Positions 42,200-54,830 of a stretch of DNA of 64,000 nt are shown piece by piece. The stretch covers positions 35,362,723 through 35,426,722 of the forward strand of contig CM075103.1 in NCBI GenBank assembly GCA_037576195.1. The letters run 5' to 3'. The notes below the pieces were generated by a model. That model saw only the letters and a list, made by a program, of their open reading frames with translations, had not been told where the DNA came from and made no database searches. The stretch comes from Phytoseiulus persimilis. Its lineage: Eukaryota; Arthropoda; Arachnida; Mesostigmata; Phytoseiidae. Both the position numbers and the translations under genes were made by a program. Positions within the stretch are counted from its first letter, which is position 1. Every line of letters begins with the position of its first letter.

Positions 42200-45100
42200 T
42201 TACAATCTCGCTTGTCATCAATATGATTGACGGAAGATTAACGTGGGGGGAAGGGGGAAATTTCGCTCGCTTTGGGTGAGGAAGTTCCGATCGACTTCGC
42301 GATCTTCTCCGGATGAATTCCCCGGCCTCCCGAAAACTCGACGGTCCGCCTTAGTCCCGTTCGCGAACTCTCCGACTCGCGCGTCTCGAGTTGGATCCGC
42401 CGAAATGCTCAGGTGAATTGAAAGTATGAACCAGATCGCCGGGATCTCCTTCGAGCTCTCCAGAACGATCCAGGACGAACGGAAACTCCGATGCCTCCTC
42501 ATGATGTGAACAGCCTCACTCACAGCGTCTTGAATGAACGTTGTTCCCCTCCCAGTTTTTTGTCGCGAATGGAATCATGATTCCAGAGCGTGCGCAAATT
42601 GAGCTTGTAAAAATTCCAACTTCAGTGCAGCTAGAACTCGAGCCCATAAAGCCGAGCGAGGCTCGCGTCTCTCACAGCTGAAGTTCGTTCTGAAGAAGAG
42701 CAAATTGAACAACTACGATCGCCTGGCCGGCGGCGGGCGGGCGTTCTGTGGGTCAGTTCTTATTTTTTGTATTTGAAAGATCCGATGGGCGTTGGAAAGC
42801 CGACTGGCGCTGTTCAGTGAGTTCTGTTTTTTCAACCAGGGGTAATTTCCCTTACGCCCATCACAGGAAAGGAAGCCACACGAGGACGCATGTGAGCGGG
42901 TCCGAAGAGTGGCTAGCGAACCAGAAAGTGTGATAGCGCTCGAAGAAAGAGGCCATTGCGCGGTCATTAACTGCGCTCAGAGCCAAACAAGCGAGGTTCA
43001 CTTAAATGTCTGATTCTGTTACCTTTTTTCCCTACGATTCTGATCTCGTGGGACGGGGCGAAACGTGAGGACGGTAGCTAAAATGAGAATATCTACCGAA
43101 ACAGACGAAGAGTTGGGCAAGGACCTCCATTTTTTTTCTGGATCCGGTTCGAATGGATGTAGAAACGTTTCAAGATGCCACGAGGTTTTCTAGATGGAGG
43201 CGTTGTCTTCTCGATCTAATTTGCCGAGTAGATGCTCGCGAGTCTGGAATCCGTTGATTTTATGGCTGCAGATGCACATTGACGTTCTTTCGCGAGGCTT
43301 TTTTCCCCGAGCGTCGCTTTTCCGCCCGAGTTCTTTCGGCAGAACTTGAAGGGGAGTTGACTCAAGAGAAGTTGAGCATCGGCAGACCGAAAGGCTCTTG
43401 TTCGATGTTTCCTCTGATCACTGTATACAATGGTGGTTGCTTAGCCTGGTGGTCGGTCGGTCGGTCCGTCCGTCCGTCCATCGCCCCGCTGTGGAGGTGA
43501 GTCATAGTTCGACGACGGAAGCAGCGCTATTTATTCCTTATATGGTTGGAGCAGTTCCGCTTGTCTGACTGGCTGCTTGGATAGCTGGAACTGACTGGTC
43601 GACCAACCGTACGACCGACCGACTAGCAGGCGGACCCGGCGGCTGGCCGGCCGGCCGGCCTCCGCCCGCGTCCACATCGGCCTGTTGACACCAGCCTCGT
43701 CGCCGCTGACGCAACTGATGCCGCATAGCTGGGTGTTTTGGGCTGAGCGAGCAGTACAATCATTCAAGTGGCTTTCTCGAGTGTTGCACTCTTGCATTGT
43801 CGGGTTCGACCGAGTGTGGCACGAGTCTCCACAGTCGATGCCGTCACAACCGGGTCCCTGGTTCCGCGAACCGAGAAAATGACCAAACCGGGTGACACAG
43901 AGATGAAGTTTATCGCGGCTGAGCGGCTCCATCGAGAGCTGGATCTCCGCGCGCTCACTTCCGTGCCCGGGCCAGCCGAACGGGAAACGTCGCTAAGAAC
44001 CGCGATGACAAACAACACTTGCGGTGGTGTTCAATCGGACAACAGCATGAATCAACGTTTCCGCAGCGAAAGAATTCCTTCCAACGAGTCGGGAACGGAA
44101 CGAACACTCTGACGGCAGGAACCGTCAGACCCGATCTGAAGCGTTTTCCCTTCGAGAGACAGCCGAGATCAGCGGCGGGATCGATGTTGAAAGCAAGTCG
44201 GGCGCTCCGCCGTTTCCACTGATGCTAGTTCGCTCCAGTTTGACAGAAACTGCGCCGACTCGAAACGGGACGAGTATGAGCAAGCTCCTCCAGGAACGAT
44301 CGCGATCCCCTGTGTCGGGACAGGTGCCGTTCCTCGCTTCCGTATTGCCAGAACAGAGAAGACCAAGAGAAACGATTCATTTATCGGAACTGTGCTACGT
44401 GAACTATCGAGCGAACGACCACACGGAGCACAAGGCCGCGCTCCCGCGAGACGATCGGAAGAAACCGATCGAGGAGCCTCAGTGACTCAACTATCTGCGT
44501 AGCTCCTCGACAGAGGCGCAGTCATCGCAGGAATATTTTCTCTCAGACAGGACGACCGATCGCGACGGTGGAAGCTTTGGATTAGGAAGTTCTCGAAAGA
44601 CCCTCAGCCGTCGGGGCAACTCGCGTCGAAGCCACCGTTGATCGGATGTTGCGGTGTTCGCGAACCTCCCAGCGATTCGCTCGTTCAGCGGGTTCGACAT
44701 TCGAAGCTGTAGAAACGTCTTCGGAACGTCGCCGCCAGCCGCCGGTGCTGTGTGTAGCATCAGGAACACGAGCAGTCGCAGCAGCTTGTGAGCAAACCTA
44801 TTCGCTGGTCGACCGCTCGGCTAGCCGTTGCTGGTCGTTGAGCAACGACTGGATGACAGCTAGCAGCGAGCGCGCTTGAAACGCTGACGCATTCCCGCCG
44901 CGATTCCACAATATTCAGAAGTCACACTGCGCAGAAAAACCGCCTGGATCGGGCCCCGAAGTTTTTCTCCGCAGTTGACACTCGTCCCCAGATCAGAGCG
45001 CAGCCGACGGGCAGACGGCGGCGGGCCAGCCCACCCCACCCAGTGCGATGACGAACACTTACCTTAGGTGTTGTTCCGCACAAAACTGGGAAGAACCGTC

Positions 45101-48100
45101 CGTGATCTCTAACTGTGGGGTGGTGCAGAGTGTGTGTGGGGAGCGCTTGATCGAATCACGAGCCGATTCTCTGGGGCAGCTTGAACTGGGTGGCGAAATC
45201 CCTGAGGTTCGGTCCGAAGCTTCCAGGCTCGCTATGCGGAGTGGCAATGGATGCGGCGGCAGCAGCAGCAACAGAGCCAGCCAGCCGTTGAGTTGGCCGA
45301 TTCCTTGTTGAACTGACGCTTCGGTCCTCGCCCCTGTTAACGGCAGGGTGGCACGAATCCATCCAACGCCAGCCAGCCAGCCAGCCAGCGAGCGACGTTC
45401 GTGGGAAAGCGAGAGGGTGGCGCGAAATCACTCGAGGCACTCCCCGCGACGAAGCCATCTTCTGGGCCTCCGAGCACTGCGTAATAACTGGAATTTTTTT
45501 CGGGCCCGACCCGTCCGTCTGGGCTCCCTCCGGCCCGAATCGATGACATCCTCGGCGGCGGCCTAAGGCGCGCTCGGTCACGGAACCACTGTTTCGGAAA
45601 CGACATTTTTCTGTCTCCCTGGTCAGAGTTCTGCGCTCCCACGCCTAATCTCACCGGTGCGCGTCTCACAAATTATTTTGATTCTGTTCCCCGGCCCGCT
45701 CCGCCCTGGGAGCCTCCGGGAGAGATATTTCAATTTGGATTCCTCGAATCGTTGATTTCTCTGTTTTCTCGAACTTTTTGCGTTTCGCCATCCGCACGGA
45801 CGAGCCCTCCGACGAGTGTTTGGATAGCATTGGCGAGGATCGGAGTCGGCCGTTTCCTCTCGACCACAAAACCAAATCGGGTTCCAAAACGTAAACTCAA
45901 ACACTGTGAGCTAACTCTGCTCGTCTGGCCGAGAGTCTCGTCGCATATCGACCGAGCGGAGACTGAGTCTGTTCGCTGGTTCCAGTAATGGACCGGATCC
46001 AGCCTAGTATAGTTAATCCCAGGTCGAGTTTTTAGGCGATTTCGTCACCGAGCAATCACCGCTCGCAGCTGCGGCGGATTATCAACGCGTTCCAGACGGA
46101 TTGCCGGGGATCTTCCGCAGGAAGCATGTAGTTTAGAATTCGGGCTCGAGGGAAGAGCTCTCCTCTACGAGGCTCATCAGAGCGATAATCTAAATAAACA
46201 GTCATTTGAGAGTGAGCTCTCTCGACACATGCTCTTTCAGAGAACGAACAATGTGCCGTCACGAGGCTGAAATGCGAAACGAAGCAAACCGAGAAGCGGA
46301 CAGCACTTCAGTTGTAACATATCGAGTTTCACGATCGTATTCGTGTCATTCACACATGACGTGCGACCGCCTCGAACGGAACCCCACCATGACCCTGTGG
46401 AAACAAAATCAACTTCGGATCGGATGCTTGCGATTCGCATCCGAACAGGTGAAGTTTCCGTTTTTCTCCCACCCATCGATGTTTCGAGACTCATCAACAG
46501 CGCCGACCACGCGGTCCAACATGGTTAAACTCCGCCGCTCCACCTTGAGGAGTGCGGTGGAGCCGAAAAACCGGTCAGATGGTTTTTTCGGATCATGAGA
46601 CTCGACTGACACCGACTGCCGTGTATTGAGAGCGCGGTGACCCAAGCTCACAATGGTCGAGATACAGTTGACTGGCCACAATCGTTCATGCAGTCGGTGG
46701 CGCACTAGATGTCATCTTAAGGGTTCAAGATGAAGATGCGACTCATTACAGATTGCGTCGATCTTGGGAACGCCGCCCAAGCTCAATTAAAATATCAATT
46801 GACGACTTCGCCTCGTTCAGAAGGCCCTCCGGTTGGCCTGATTGAAGCAGTTTTGGGGAATTTTTCGGGATTCGCCGCTGCTAAGGAATCTGCTCCATGC
46901 TCTCTCGCAGAGATCACGACGACGTCGTTCTTGATTCACTTCAGGCTTCAGGAGAAATTCTGCGTTCAACGATCGACGATTTCCCCGCTTTTCCCCAACC
47001 CTGGAGTCAGAAGCGGAGCCGTGGAAGAAAATCTTCCACCTTGGACTTCTCGCCCTCCATTCTCAGAGAGCAATATCACCTACGAGGATTTTGGAATAAT
47101 CTCCCGCCAAAGTCTCACGAGAAGTCCGGGAAATCCCTCCGATGGTCCAAGGAAGAGAGTTGACTCCCGGTTTTCTGCCTCGACGTTTGTCAATGACTCC
47201 AGAGGTAGTTCAAAGGCCCAAGGATGTACCCTTGTAAGCCCGCGGACACTCTCGAGCAAACGAGCGGAGCTCTGTGACACCTTGGTGTGTGACATCAGCC
47301 CGGCCTCGGAGCCCACCTCCGACTCTCGTGAATTTTGCTCGATACAAGTGGTTTGCGTTCGCCAAGTTTCGCCCGGAGTGGATCTTATACTTCTTCTCGA
47401 GGGTGCTCGTGGAGAAGTTTGATCAATCGAGACACATTTCTGGCAAGCCATGAGCGATCGAGTTTTTAATCCCTGCATTGGAAGAGAAATCCTGGCGTTC
47501 GGCGTCCTGGCTGGTGCGGGACGCGCCGGGCGGTATCACTCGGGACTGTAATTTCGGAACCAATAGCTCCTTCATCCGCGGAAGTTTGGACGTTCCGAGG
47601 AAAATGTTCAGCATTTTGGCTGTGTATCTGTGAATGTACCCAGGACTCACCGAGCTTGGTTCGAGCTGTCACGAAAGTGAGACCGAAAAACTGGGAAACA
47701 TGCCACTGCCATCATTCATGGGCAACAGGCTAAACGGAACCGGTATTTTGCAAAACACTCGACGAGGAGGATCAGAGATCTCTCGATCTCCTGAGTCATG
47801 GTCCATCTTTCACCACGATTTCCCGCATCACCTTTATCCAACGTGCTTCCTAGCTCAGGGGCCGCTTCCGGGATTTTCCTGTAGGTTCGGGCCAACAAGA
47901 TCAGTGCACTCTTAAGCCTGCCCCGCAAATCGCATCCGTTCAATGCGTCTGTGATTCAGTAGCACGAGGCTCAATCGTTCGATTGAGCTCAATTTATCTT
48001 ATCGTTCAGTTGACGATTATAGGACGAGTCTTTTTCTCGATTCATCGTGCTCGATTTGCAGCGTGACACAACTGAACTTTGATGAATCTGGTTCAGCCCT

Positions 48101-49200
48101 GGCACCTTACTCTGTTGTCCATGTGGAGTCGCCTGAGGAGATCTGTGCACGCCGGATCCGTTCCCAAGTGGGATGGTATTCTCCATAGTTTGATTCTCAC
48201 CATTTTGTCGGACGCTCGCTAGCGCTCGAGGAGTCGGGCAATCGGGCCTGGTTTCCTCTTCCTAGACAGTTCTATGGCCGACTCGAGAATGGACAGATTT
48301 TTCGCTCACGGTCACTCCATCTGCGGGCGATCAGCAAGCACTGCATCAAGCGGCGCACGCAGGATGAGGCTGATCATGCTATGTCACACCAAGCCTCGCC
48401 TGTCATATCATCCAAGTCGATTTCTTGAGTTGATTTTCGTTCCCTCACTTACTTTTCGAGCCCCTCCGGCAATTTGATGCGTTCCGAATGACTCCTGTTT
48501 TAACGCAAACTCCGGTCGGAAATTCAAATTATTGATCTAAAGGCTCAAAGTGGGAGCAAGTGAGTATCAACGGGACATGTCGCGGAATCCTCTGCGCCGC
48601 TGCTGCTGAGAAGCTGTGAAGGAGTGTGCATTGAACGAGTTGAGCGAAGTTGGGGAAGCGCTCGTTGTGCAGATGAGAATTTATCATATCTCTCTTTGTC
48701 ATTAAACGTTTCACAGCGCTGTGCTTGCCAATGTCAGTTCGATCGAAATCGGAAGCCTTTTAAGTATCCAGTTCACTCGATGCAATAAGAACTATGGCGG
48801 GGGCACCGAAGACTTCGAGAGAAACTGCCATCTCGGATTCCAAGACGGTTTTTGTGGAAAAGTGCGAAGTTCTTGAACTTGAAGGTCGATTGCTGCGGCT
48901 ATCCGGGGAGCAGTCTGAAGGCCGAATCGCTCTGTGAACAGAATCGGAGACAAAATCCGAGACGCCGTCCACCTGCCAAATGCTCAAGCTGATCGAAGAG
49001 CTCGCTTCTCGTGTCACAGAGCCGCGAGTGGGGGCGCTGAAGACTCAGCTCTTGCTGCCTTGTTGCATAGGAAAGAGTTCTTTCGATATCCTCACGGGCT
49101 CTCGTTCTGCGAAACCGATGTGGACTGCAGCACCAATGAACCTTTGACGTAGAGTATCGTAGGCGCCAAGCAGAGTGGGCTATGGTTACCAGAGCAGCCG
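42200..49200. other. Gene-poor stretch
   Basis: Upstream of the thymosin start this should hold its promoter and 5' untranslated exons. Numerous frames of 60-230 codons occur on both strands, often overlapping, but none shows a domain or a set of phase-matched exons. A GGTC/CCGT tetranucleotide tract lies at 43450-43480, a GGCC tract near 43645-43662, and a CCAG run near 45364-45390. Confidence 0.4.
43450..43662. repeat. GGTC/GTCC and GGCC simple-repeat cluster
   Basis: GGTC units pass directly into GTCC units at 43450-43480 (so the tract is self-complementary), and GGCC units repeat at about 43645-43662. A near copy of this composition occurs at 56696-56765. Confidence 0.7.
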
Positions 49201-49794
49201 GACCAAGTACAGCCATTTTTTGTTTGGTTGAGCAACGCGCAAAGGGTAGACCCAATGGTTCACAAAAGGAGGTGCGAGTGCGAAAAAAAAGGCGGATGGG
49301 AGATGATAGAAGAGTCATGGAGAAAAAAGTGCATTTACGCACGACCCGAAAAATGGAAAATTCAACTGAAGTGTGGGGCTCATATGGACAATACCCACTG
49401 AGGAAACGTACGGCTCATCATCTGAAAAATGCGAAAGGATGAAACTTCGAAGGAGTTTGGAATTGAAGGTTGAAGAGAACGCTTTAGAGGCGAGGGCATT
49501 CCACGGCGGGATGTGCGAGGAAGAAGGTAGAGTCGAACTGACCAGAACGATGGGTGAATAATTGGACAGAATATGGGTGTTGTCGACAGGGGAGGAACGA
49601 CGGAAGAGATTACAGTTGGACATCTTCCAATGAAGTAACGGTAGAATAGACGGAGGTTAACGACCTCACGCCGGAAGTACAAGGATTCGATAGGGGAGTA
49701 CAGGGTCTAATCGCCAATGAGACAAACAGCACGCTTTTGTATAGAATCGAGGCCGCTCGGAGAATTTCCTGAAAATTGCCTCCGTGGCAGATAT

Positions 49795-49997
49795 TCGGCG
49801 TCTCAGCTGCGTCCGACAAACGAGCTATCCAGTGTTCTACGCTTGTTGAAAGCATACTTGGAGTCGGTTATGACCGAAGAGAGGTTTATTGGTTTGACCC
49901 TGATGCGCATGCACCCAACATAGTTGTCGCAGCTGATGAAGTGCTTGACATTCGTGCAGTGCATCTGGGAAGGCTGGATCGGGTTCTTCAGAAATAG
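49795..49997 (+). pseudogene. Decayed hAT-like transposase C-terminus
   Basis: The frame reads SSVLRLLKAYLESVMTEERF then IGLTLMRMHP and hits a stop. One base out of frame, the sequence continues as NIVVAADEVLDIRAVHLGRL to TAG at 49995-49997. This order, RLK-YL-MTEERL-LALM-H followed by a short helical tail, resembles the dimerisation region at the C-terminus of hAT-family transposases and related domesticated genes. The frame break and the lack of an upstream catalytic region indicate a dead fragment. No terminal inverted repeats or target duplications were identified. Confidence 0.45.
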
Positions 49998-51074
49998 TCA
50001 TGAAATCAACTGGGAGTATTGGAAGGTGGCCTCAGACGAATGAACAGTGCAGTTCTATTAACTAATCCATCGTTGTTGATAATGTGAAAGATTATGATCG
50101 TTGTTTCGTTGGACCGTGTTATCTTCTGTGATGCTGGACAACGGAGGTGTTCAATGCAAAGGCAGGAGGATTCCCGACTCTCGTTCCTGAATTCCATGAG
50201 CACGATCACTGAGTTCTCACCAAGGAAGTCACCGTGAGGGAACTCCGAGAGCGCTCCCTTGACATTCAGAGCCCAGAGCATCCTTGCACTTCATCGGTTA
50301 TGCAGGTAGCACTCGGTAACGACCATCTAAGCCTCGGCTTCGCGAGTCCAAGAGCAACGGTTCCTGGAAATCGGCCGCAACCTCCGTCAAGAGAAGATGC
50401 AGGAAACTTGCATCGTAAGCTTTCGTCTGTGTTTGCGACGGTGTACTCCCCGTTTGCGGTCGAGCTTCGTGGCAGAGTTCCTCCGAGCAACCATAGAAAT
50501 CATGCGGCTGCTCGAGCCATCTGGAGCTCTGTCACAACCACCAATGAGATTCTCTCCGTCTTTTCCATTCAAAAGTTTATTCAAGTTTCGGTCAATCATA
50601 TTGACAAGCTCAGCGAGTGCAAAAATCCAAACCGACACTCGTGTTAATGATGATTTTTCTCTAGGGTCTATTTACAAGGCTCCTGACCTGATCTCGGCCC
50701 GCCAAGCATCTATCGAGTTCGTTCCGGGAAAATCATCTGGATCGCTATTGTTTCGATGACAGTGTGACGTCTACTCGCTTCCGCTTTCCGTGCGGCTTAA
50801 GCAGTGATTCGGCAGTTCTCGCATTCCCGACTTGCGGAAGTTTGGCACGTAAGGCACACAGCTTGAACTGGATACTCCAGAGGAAGACAAGTCTTCCAGT
50901 GAGATGTTCCCCCATCAGAGGAAATCTCTCAGCGAAATTCAGAGAATCATTAGATAGGGAGGAAGTAAGTCAATCGTAAACACACAATCGAGGGAAGTAA
51001 CAGTCCGTGTGAAATGGCTGGAGGGGCATGCTGTATAATAAATATATGTTCATTCGAAACCCCATCGAAAATCA

Positions 51075-51353
51075 GAAGCCTCAGGGCTAGTTCGGCAAGT
51101 TGTGTGAGTGAGGTTTTCCTCGGAGTCTGCTGCAGATAAGGAAGGGGTTTAGCCGAGTTGAGAGCGAAGGGATAAGTGGAGAGCGAGGGAAAGATACAAA
51201 GTTGGAAGGAAACCGAAAATGAGCTTCGGGATTGGGAGGAGCAGGGAGAGTCGCAAGATCTAGAAGTAGAAGGAGAGCATCCTGAACGGAAGTCGACCGA
51301 AGAGAGAATATTATTCCTCGGAGTTGAAGAAAAGTATGAGGAATGGAGAGAGG

Positions 51354-51389
<36 letters not shown>

Positions 51390-51520
51390 GGAGAGAAAGG
51401 GAAGAGAGAGAACAGACGAGGGGAGGAGCGGCAAGTTTGAGGGAGAGGAGAAGGAAGCGAGGAAGAAACGACAACCGTGAAAAGTGGGAGAATTCGAACT
51501 TGGAACAGTTTTAAAACCGT
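51075..51520. repeat. Purine-rich block with a (GA)n microsatellite
   Basis: The plus strand is almost all purine (GGAAGG, GAGAGA words) for over 300 bases, with an uninterrupted AG dinucleotide run at 51359-51386. The long Leu/Ser-rich frame on the minus strand and the Glu/Arg-rich frame on the plus strand follow from this composition. Such tracts can form triplex or unusual chromatin structures. No gene is supported. Confidence 0.75.
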
Positions 51521-51826
51521 CGTAAAACTATGTAAGATGCGTTCTAGTGGAAGTCGGTCGAGTACGGCTTCCCAGCCGCGCCCTCGTCACGTCTTCCGAA
51601 TCCTATAAATATGACCTTGTCGTCATTCTCATAAATATTAAATCAATTATATAAATTATATCTCTATTCGTTGAGCTCGAGGGTTCACGGTGAGTGTGAC
51701 TACGGAAGGTCGTCAGAACCAGTCGCTCCTAATGTAGATCCAGGCTTCCGCCGTTCCGATGCGATTACGTACTGCTCGCAATATCTATGCAGCTCGGATG
51801 ATAGCCGACAGCGATTCGACGAGCTC

Positions 51827-54651
51827 TCATTGCTGAGCTTCTTTCGGCGCCGGTTTCTTAGTGAACACCGGGAGGTCGTGCGGATAACTCTTGAACGCTG
51901 GGAGCTGACTTTGCTTGTGGCGAATGTATAAGAATGCGCACATGATGCATGTCACCACAAGGACAACCAAAAGCAACAACAGGATCGAAGCGAACCCGAG
52001 AGTCGACATGCAGACCATGGAGCTGAGCTCTTCTTGAGTGAATTCCAGCGACTGGTCTTGGGTTGAGTTGCCCAAGCTGAAATCGACATCTCCAGCGCTG
52101 AGGACGCGAATGATCTTCGACACCCCGATATCCTTCTCGCCGTCCTCGAGAGAAATATCGCGACGGAAGCGACCAAGATCACGTTCTTGGCGAGAAAGGG
52201 TCGTGGAGTAGGTGATTTGTCGGTCGCTCGGGGATGCATGCTGCTCCTCCTGGGCGCACTGTTCCGGGCACTGGTATCTAGAATAGCAAACGGATAGAGT
52301 TGAAACACCGCCGATGAGCACTCCGAGCGCAGTTCAGCGTCATGAGCTCATCGAGACCGTAAAGCAGTCTCTTCTGCAGTGGGCTTACCTGCAGATCTGT
52401 ATCGTGCACTGGAAGTGAACCTCCATGGTGTCAGGAAACTTGAAGGCTTGAAAGTGGGCGTAAGAGAGGACCGTGGCGGATGAGCCGAAGTTCTTGATCT
52501 TTGTGAAGCGGGACATGAGTTTGGGACGAGCCACACATCCCTTCGAGTCGACGAGCTCGATGGGAGCGCGCTGTCCGTCGTGAGCGATACAGTTGCGCAC
52601 CAGCATGTCGAACTTGTTCTCATCGTCTTTGATGGCAAGAACCTAAACGGGAATCGGTGTTATTCCTCCAGCTGCCCGCGCACTTGCTCCCAATACCGGC
52701 TCTCAGAGGGAAAATGTTCTGGCTGGGAAAATGTGTTACCATGGTCATCGTTTGCCCAATCTTCACGATTCCGGCGACTTCGGAAGCCCAGGGACCCTTT
52801 CCAGCTTGAATCTGCATCCAACATCCAACATTGTCTCCAGCGAAGTCGGCCCGCACGACGTCAAGCATGTCGACGGGGAAAGGGCGGAACGTCACGGCTT
52901 TCTCGTAGTTGTTGTGCCACGTGCATCGAAGTTTACGGGCCTGGTCCCAAACCTCTTGAACTTGAGGATCGTACTGAATAATGACCGTGTTTTCGAAGAA
53001 CGATCCGGTGGCCGTGTTGCCTTCTTGACCGTAAAGCCCGTTCTGGGCGTTGCCAACGGTTCCGCAGGAGTTTATGGAAATATCGAAGAAAACAGACTTC
53101 TTGCCGCTGCCCGCAGGGAGATGCACACAGGATCCGTAAGAGTAGTGTCCTGAAAGCGGTCATCGATGGGAATTGTGCTCAGGGGCTCACATTCACAGGA
53201 CTCAACGGACTCGGGCACGGGAGCAATCGCGCAGCACACAGGATTAAATATTTCACAGCGACAAACAACGAACGGTTACCATGGATAGGTTCGGTTTTGG
53301 AAACAGGTTCCGCATTCGCGGCGGTTTCTCTCTTCTGTCGTTCCGGACCATAGTTCACATTATTCTGGTTAGCTCGACGTCCCTGCTTCTGTCGTCGAAG
53401 CAAGGCAGGATTTAGAGTGCCTTCGGGACGATACGAAAACAACACGATCAAGACGACAAGCGACATTTAGGTTATCGGACCGGACCAGAACATGACAACT
53501 ATCGGACGAAAAAACACACAAAGCATGCGCCAGCACGTAGCTGGCTTCGGGGAGGCAGCGCAACCGAACGAACCTTTGGAGAAAATGAGCCCGTTGAAAG
53601 GCCTGTCGAATTCTACGACGACTTTCATGAGATTCTTCTCGCATTTCACGTCAAGGTGAACGATCTTGGGCATATCTGGTTGAGACAACGGCCAGGCTTC
53701 TTCGGGGTCAACATGAGCCGGCTGGTGGTTGACAGGAATCGGTGCGACGGCATTGTCGTGGATTTCTTCGTGATGTTCTTCGTGATGATGAATGTTCGAG
53801 GGCTCTTCCTGAATCTGGTGGGCCTCTGGTTGATGGTGCACGGGGAGAGCTTGAGGTTCTATGTTATGGTGGTGGTGATGATGATGATGATGGTGACTGG
53901 GTGGTTCTTCAGGATGGAAAACCGGTGCGTGAGCCGGCTGAGCCAGAGGAGCCGGATGAGGATGGAACACAGGTGCTGGCAACGCGCCTTGCTGCTGCTG
54001 CTGTTGTTGTTGGTGGTGGTGGTGGTGGAGTCCTGGAGGAGGGAGATGCTGCTGCTCCTGGGGCCACGGCTGGGGGGCATGGTGCTGAACGTTGACGAAT
54101 TGTTGAGAGTGACCAACACCTCGCGGCTGAGGCGCGTGCTGCGGGATCAGGTTCGACTGGGCCTGGATCAGACCGTGAGCATTGAACGGGAAGCCTAAGT
54201 GGAATTGAGGCGGCGCTTGGACCCTGTTCTCGATGACATGCCCTGCCTCCTTCTGTTCGTGCTCCGAGGAGATGTGTTTGTCGCTGTGCAGAGCGGAGTT
54301 GACCGCGTCCGCGAAAGCATCCTCGTTCGACGAGGCGGCAGCTTCGAGATCTTCACCCGAGTCCGAATTCGAAGAATCGCTCTGCTTGGTCGCCTCCTGC
54401 TGCGGTGATTGTTCATCTTCTGCTCTCACCTGCAATCACCGATTGGCGGCGTCGTTAGTCGCTGGAGGGTGCTTCAGTTGGACTGCGAAATTCTTTCCCG
54501 ATGTATCTAAGAGCGGGAATGAGTGGGACGACTCCGCGGGGAGGCCTGAGCCGCCGCTGATTACGTGAGAGATATTCACAAAAATTAAATGCAAGAACCA
54601 CCGGAAAGGCGATCTGTGCACGTTGTTTAGGGACGGTTCGGAGTCTAACAT
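51827..54651 (-). CDS. ZP-domain transmembrane protein (miniature/dusky/cuticlin class)
   Basis: Five exons on the minus strand: 54651-54565, 54429-53574, 53149-52740, 52642-52389 and 52277-51827, all in phase, 685 residues. Exon 1 gives a short hydrophobic signal (FRWFLHLIFVNIS). Exon 2 is a low-complexity ectodomain with Gln/His/Pro runs (eight Gln, ten His), then the start of the ZP domain (VHLDVKCEKNLMKVVVEFD). Exons 3-4 complete it, with ISINSCGTV, NTVIIQYDPQVQEVWDQA, VDMLDVVRADFAGDNV, WASEVAGIVKIGQTMTM, AIKDDENKFDMLVRNC and AHFQAFKFPDTMEVHFQC. A furin-type site (RFRRD) follows the domain. One transmembrane segment (GFASILLLLLVVLVVTCIMC) precedes a short cytosolic tail. In insects this class is secreted or anchored apically and shapes epidermal cells and cuticle by polymerising through the ZP domain. 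Assignment to one paralog is not possible here. Exon 1 is the least certain. Confidence 0.93.
53860..54016 (-). repeat. Coding His and Gln trinucleotide tracts in the ZP gene
   Basis: On the minus strand, CAT/CAC codons give a ten-residue His run (about 53867-53900) and CAA/CAG codons give an eight-residue Gln run (about 53990-54016). The Gln run is preceded by a second His cluster. Mixed codons suggest the tracts are maintained as protein sequence rather than as fresh slippage products. Confidence 0.8.
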
Positions 54652-54699
54652 TTTCCCGGCCTCGATTTCATGAATAGGAGCCGAATCACGCCGTCCACT

Positions 54700-54830
54700 C
54701 AGCCTCTAGCATGGTGTGTAAACGCGAGGGGGGCCGATGTCAAACGAGAGTGTCGAAGAGCAGCTCTGAGAAGAAACGAGTCAGAAGCTGCTGCTGCCGC
54801 CGCTCCGCATGTCCTAAATTCTTTGCCAGG
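54700..54830 (+). promoter_or_regulatory. Possible 5' untranslated exon of a divergent plus-strand transcript
   Basis: A strong plus-strand donor, CCAG|GTGAGC, lies at 54829-54835, just upstream of the ZP start on the other strand. The sequence before it is GC-rich with CTG/CCG words and has no long reading frame. This would suit a non-coding first exon sharing a bidirectional promoter with the ZP gene. Without transcript data this is weak. Confidence 0.22.

Noticed and set aside
46730..47422. 230-codon plus-strand frame, overlapped by a 132-codon minus-strand frame
   Set aside because: Both strands look equally plausible by eye, a good minus-strand donor disrupts one reading, and no family or phase-matched exon chain was found. 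Not strong enough to annotate.
50950..51474. 174-codon Leu/Ser-rich minus-strand frame resembling a membrane protein
   Set aside because: It is an artefact of the purine-rich strand: the hydrophobic runs come from CTCTCT and TTCC repeats.
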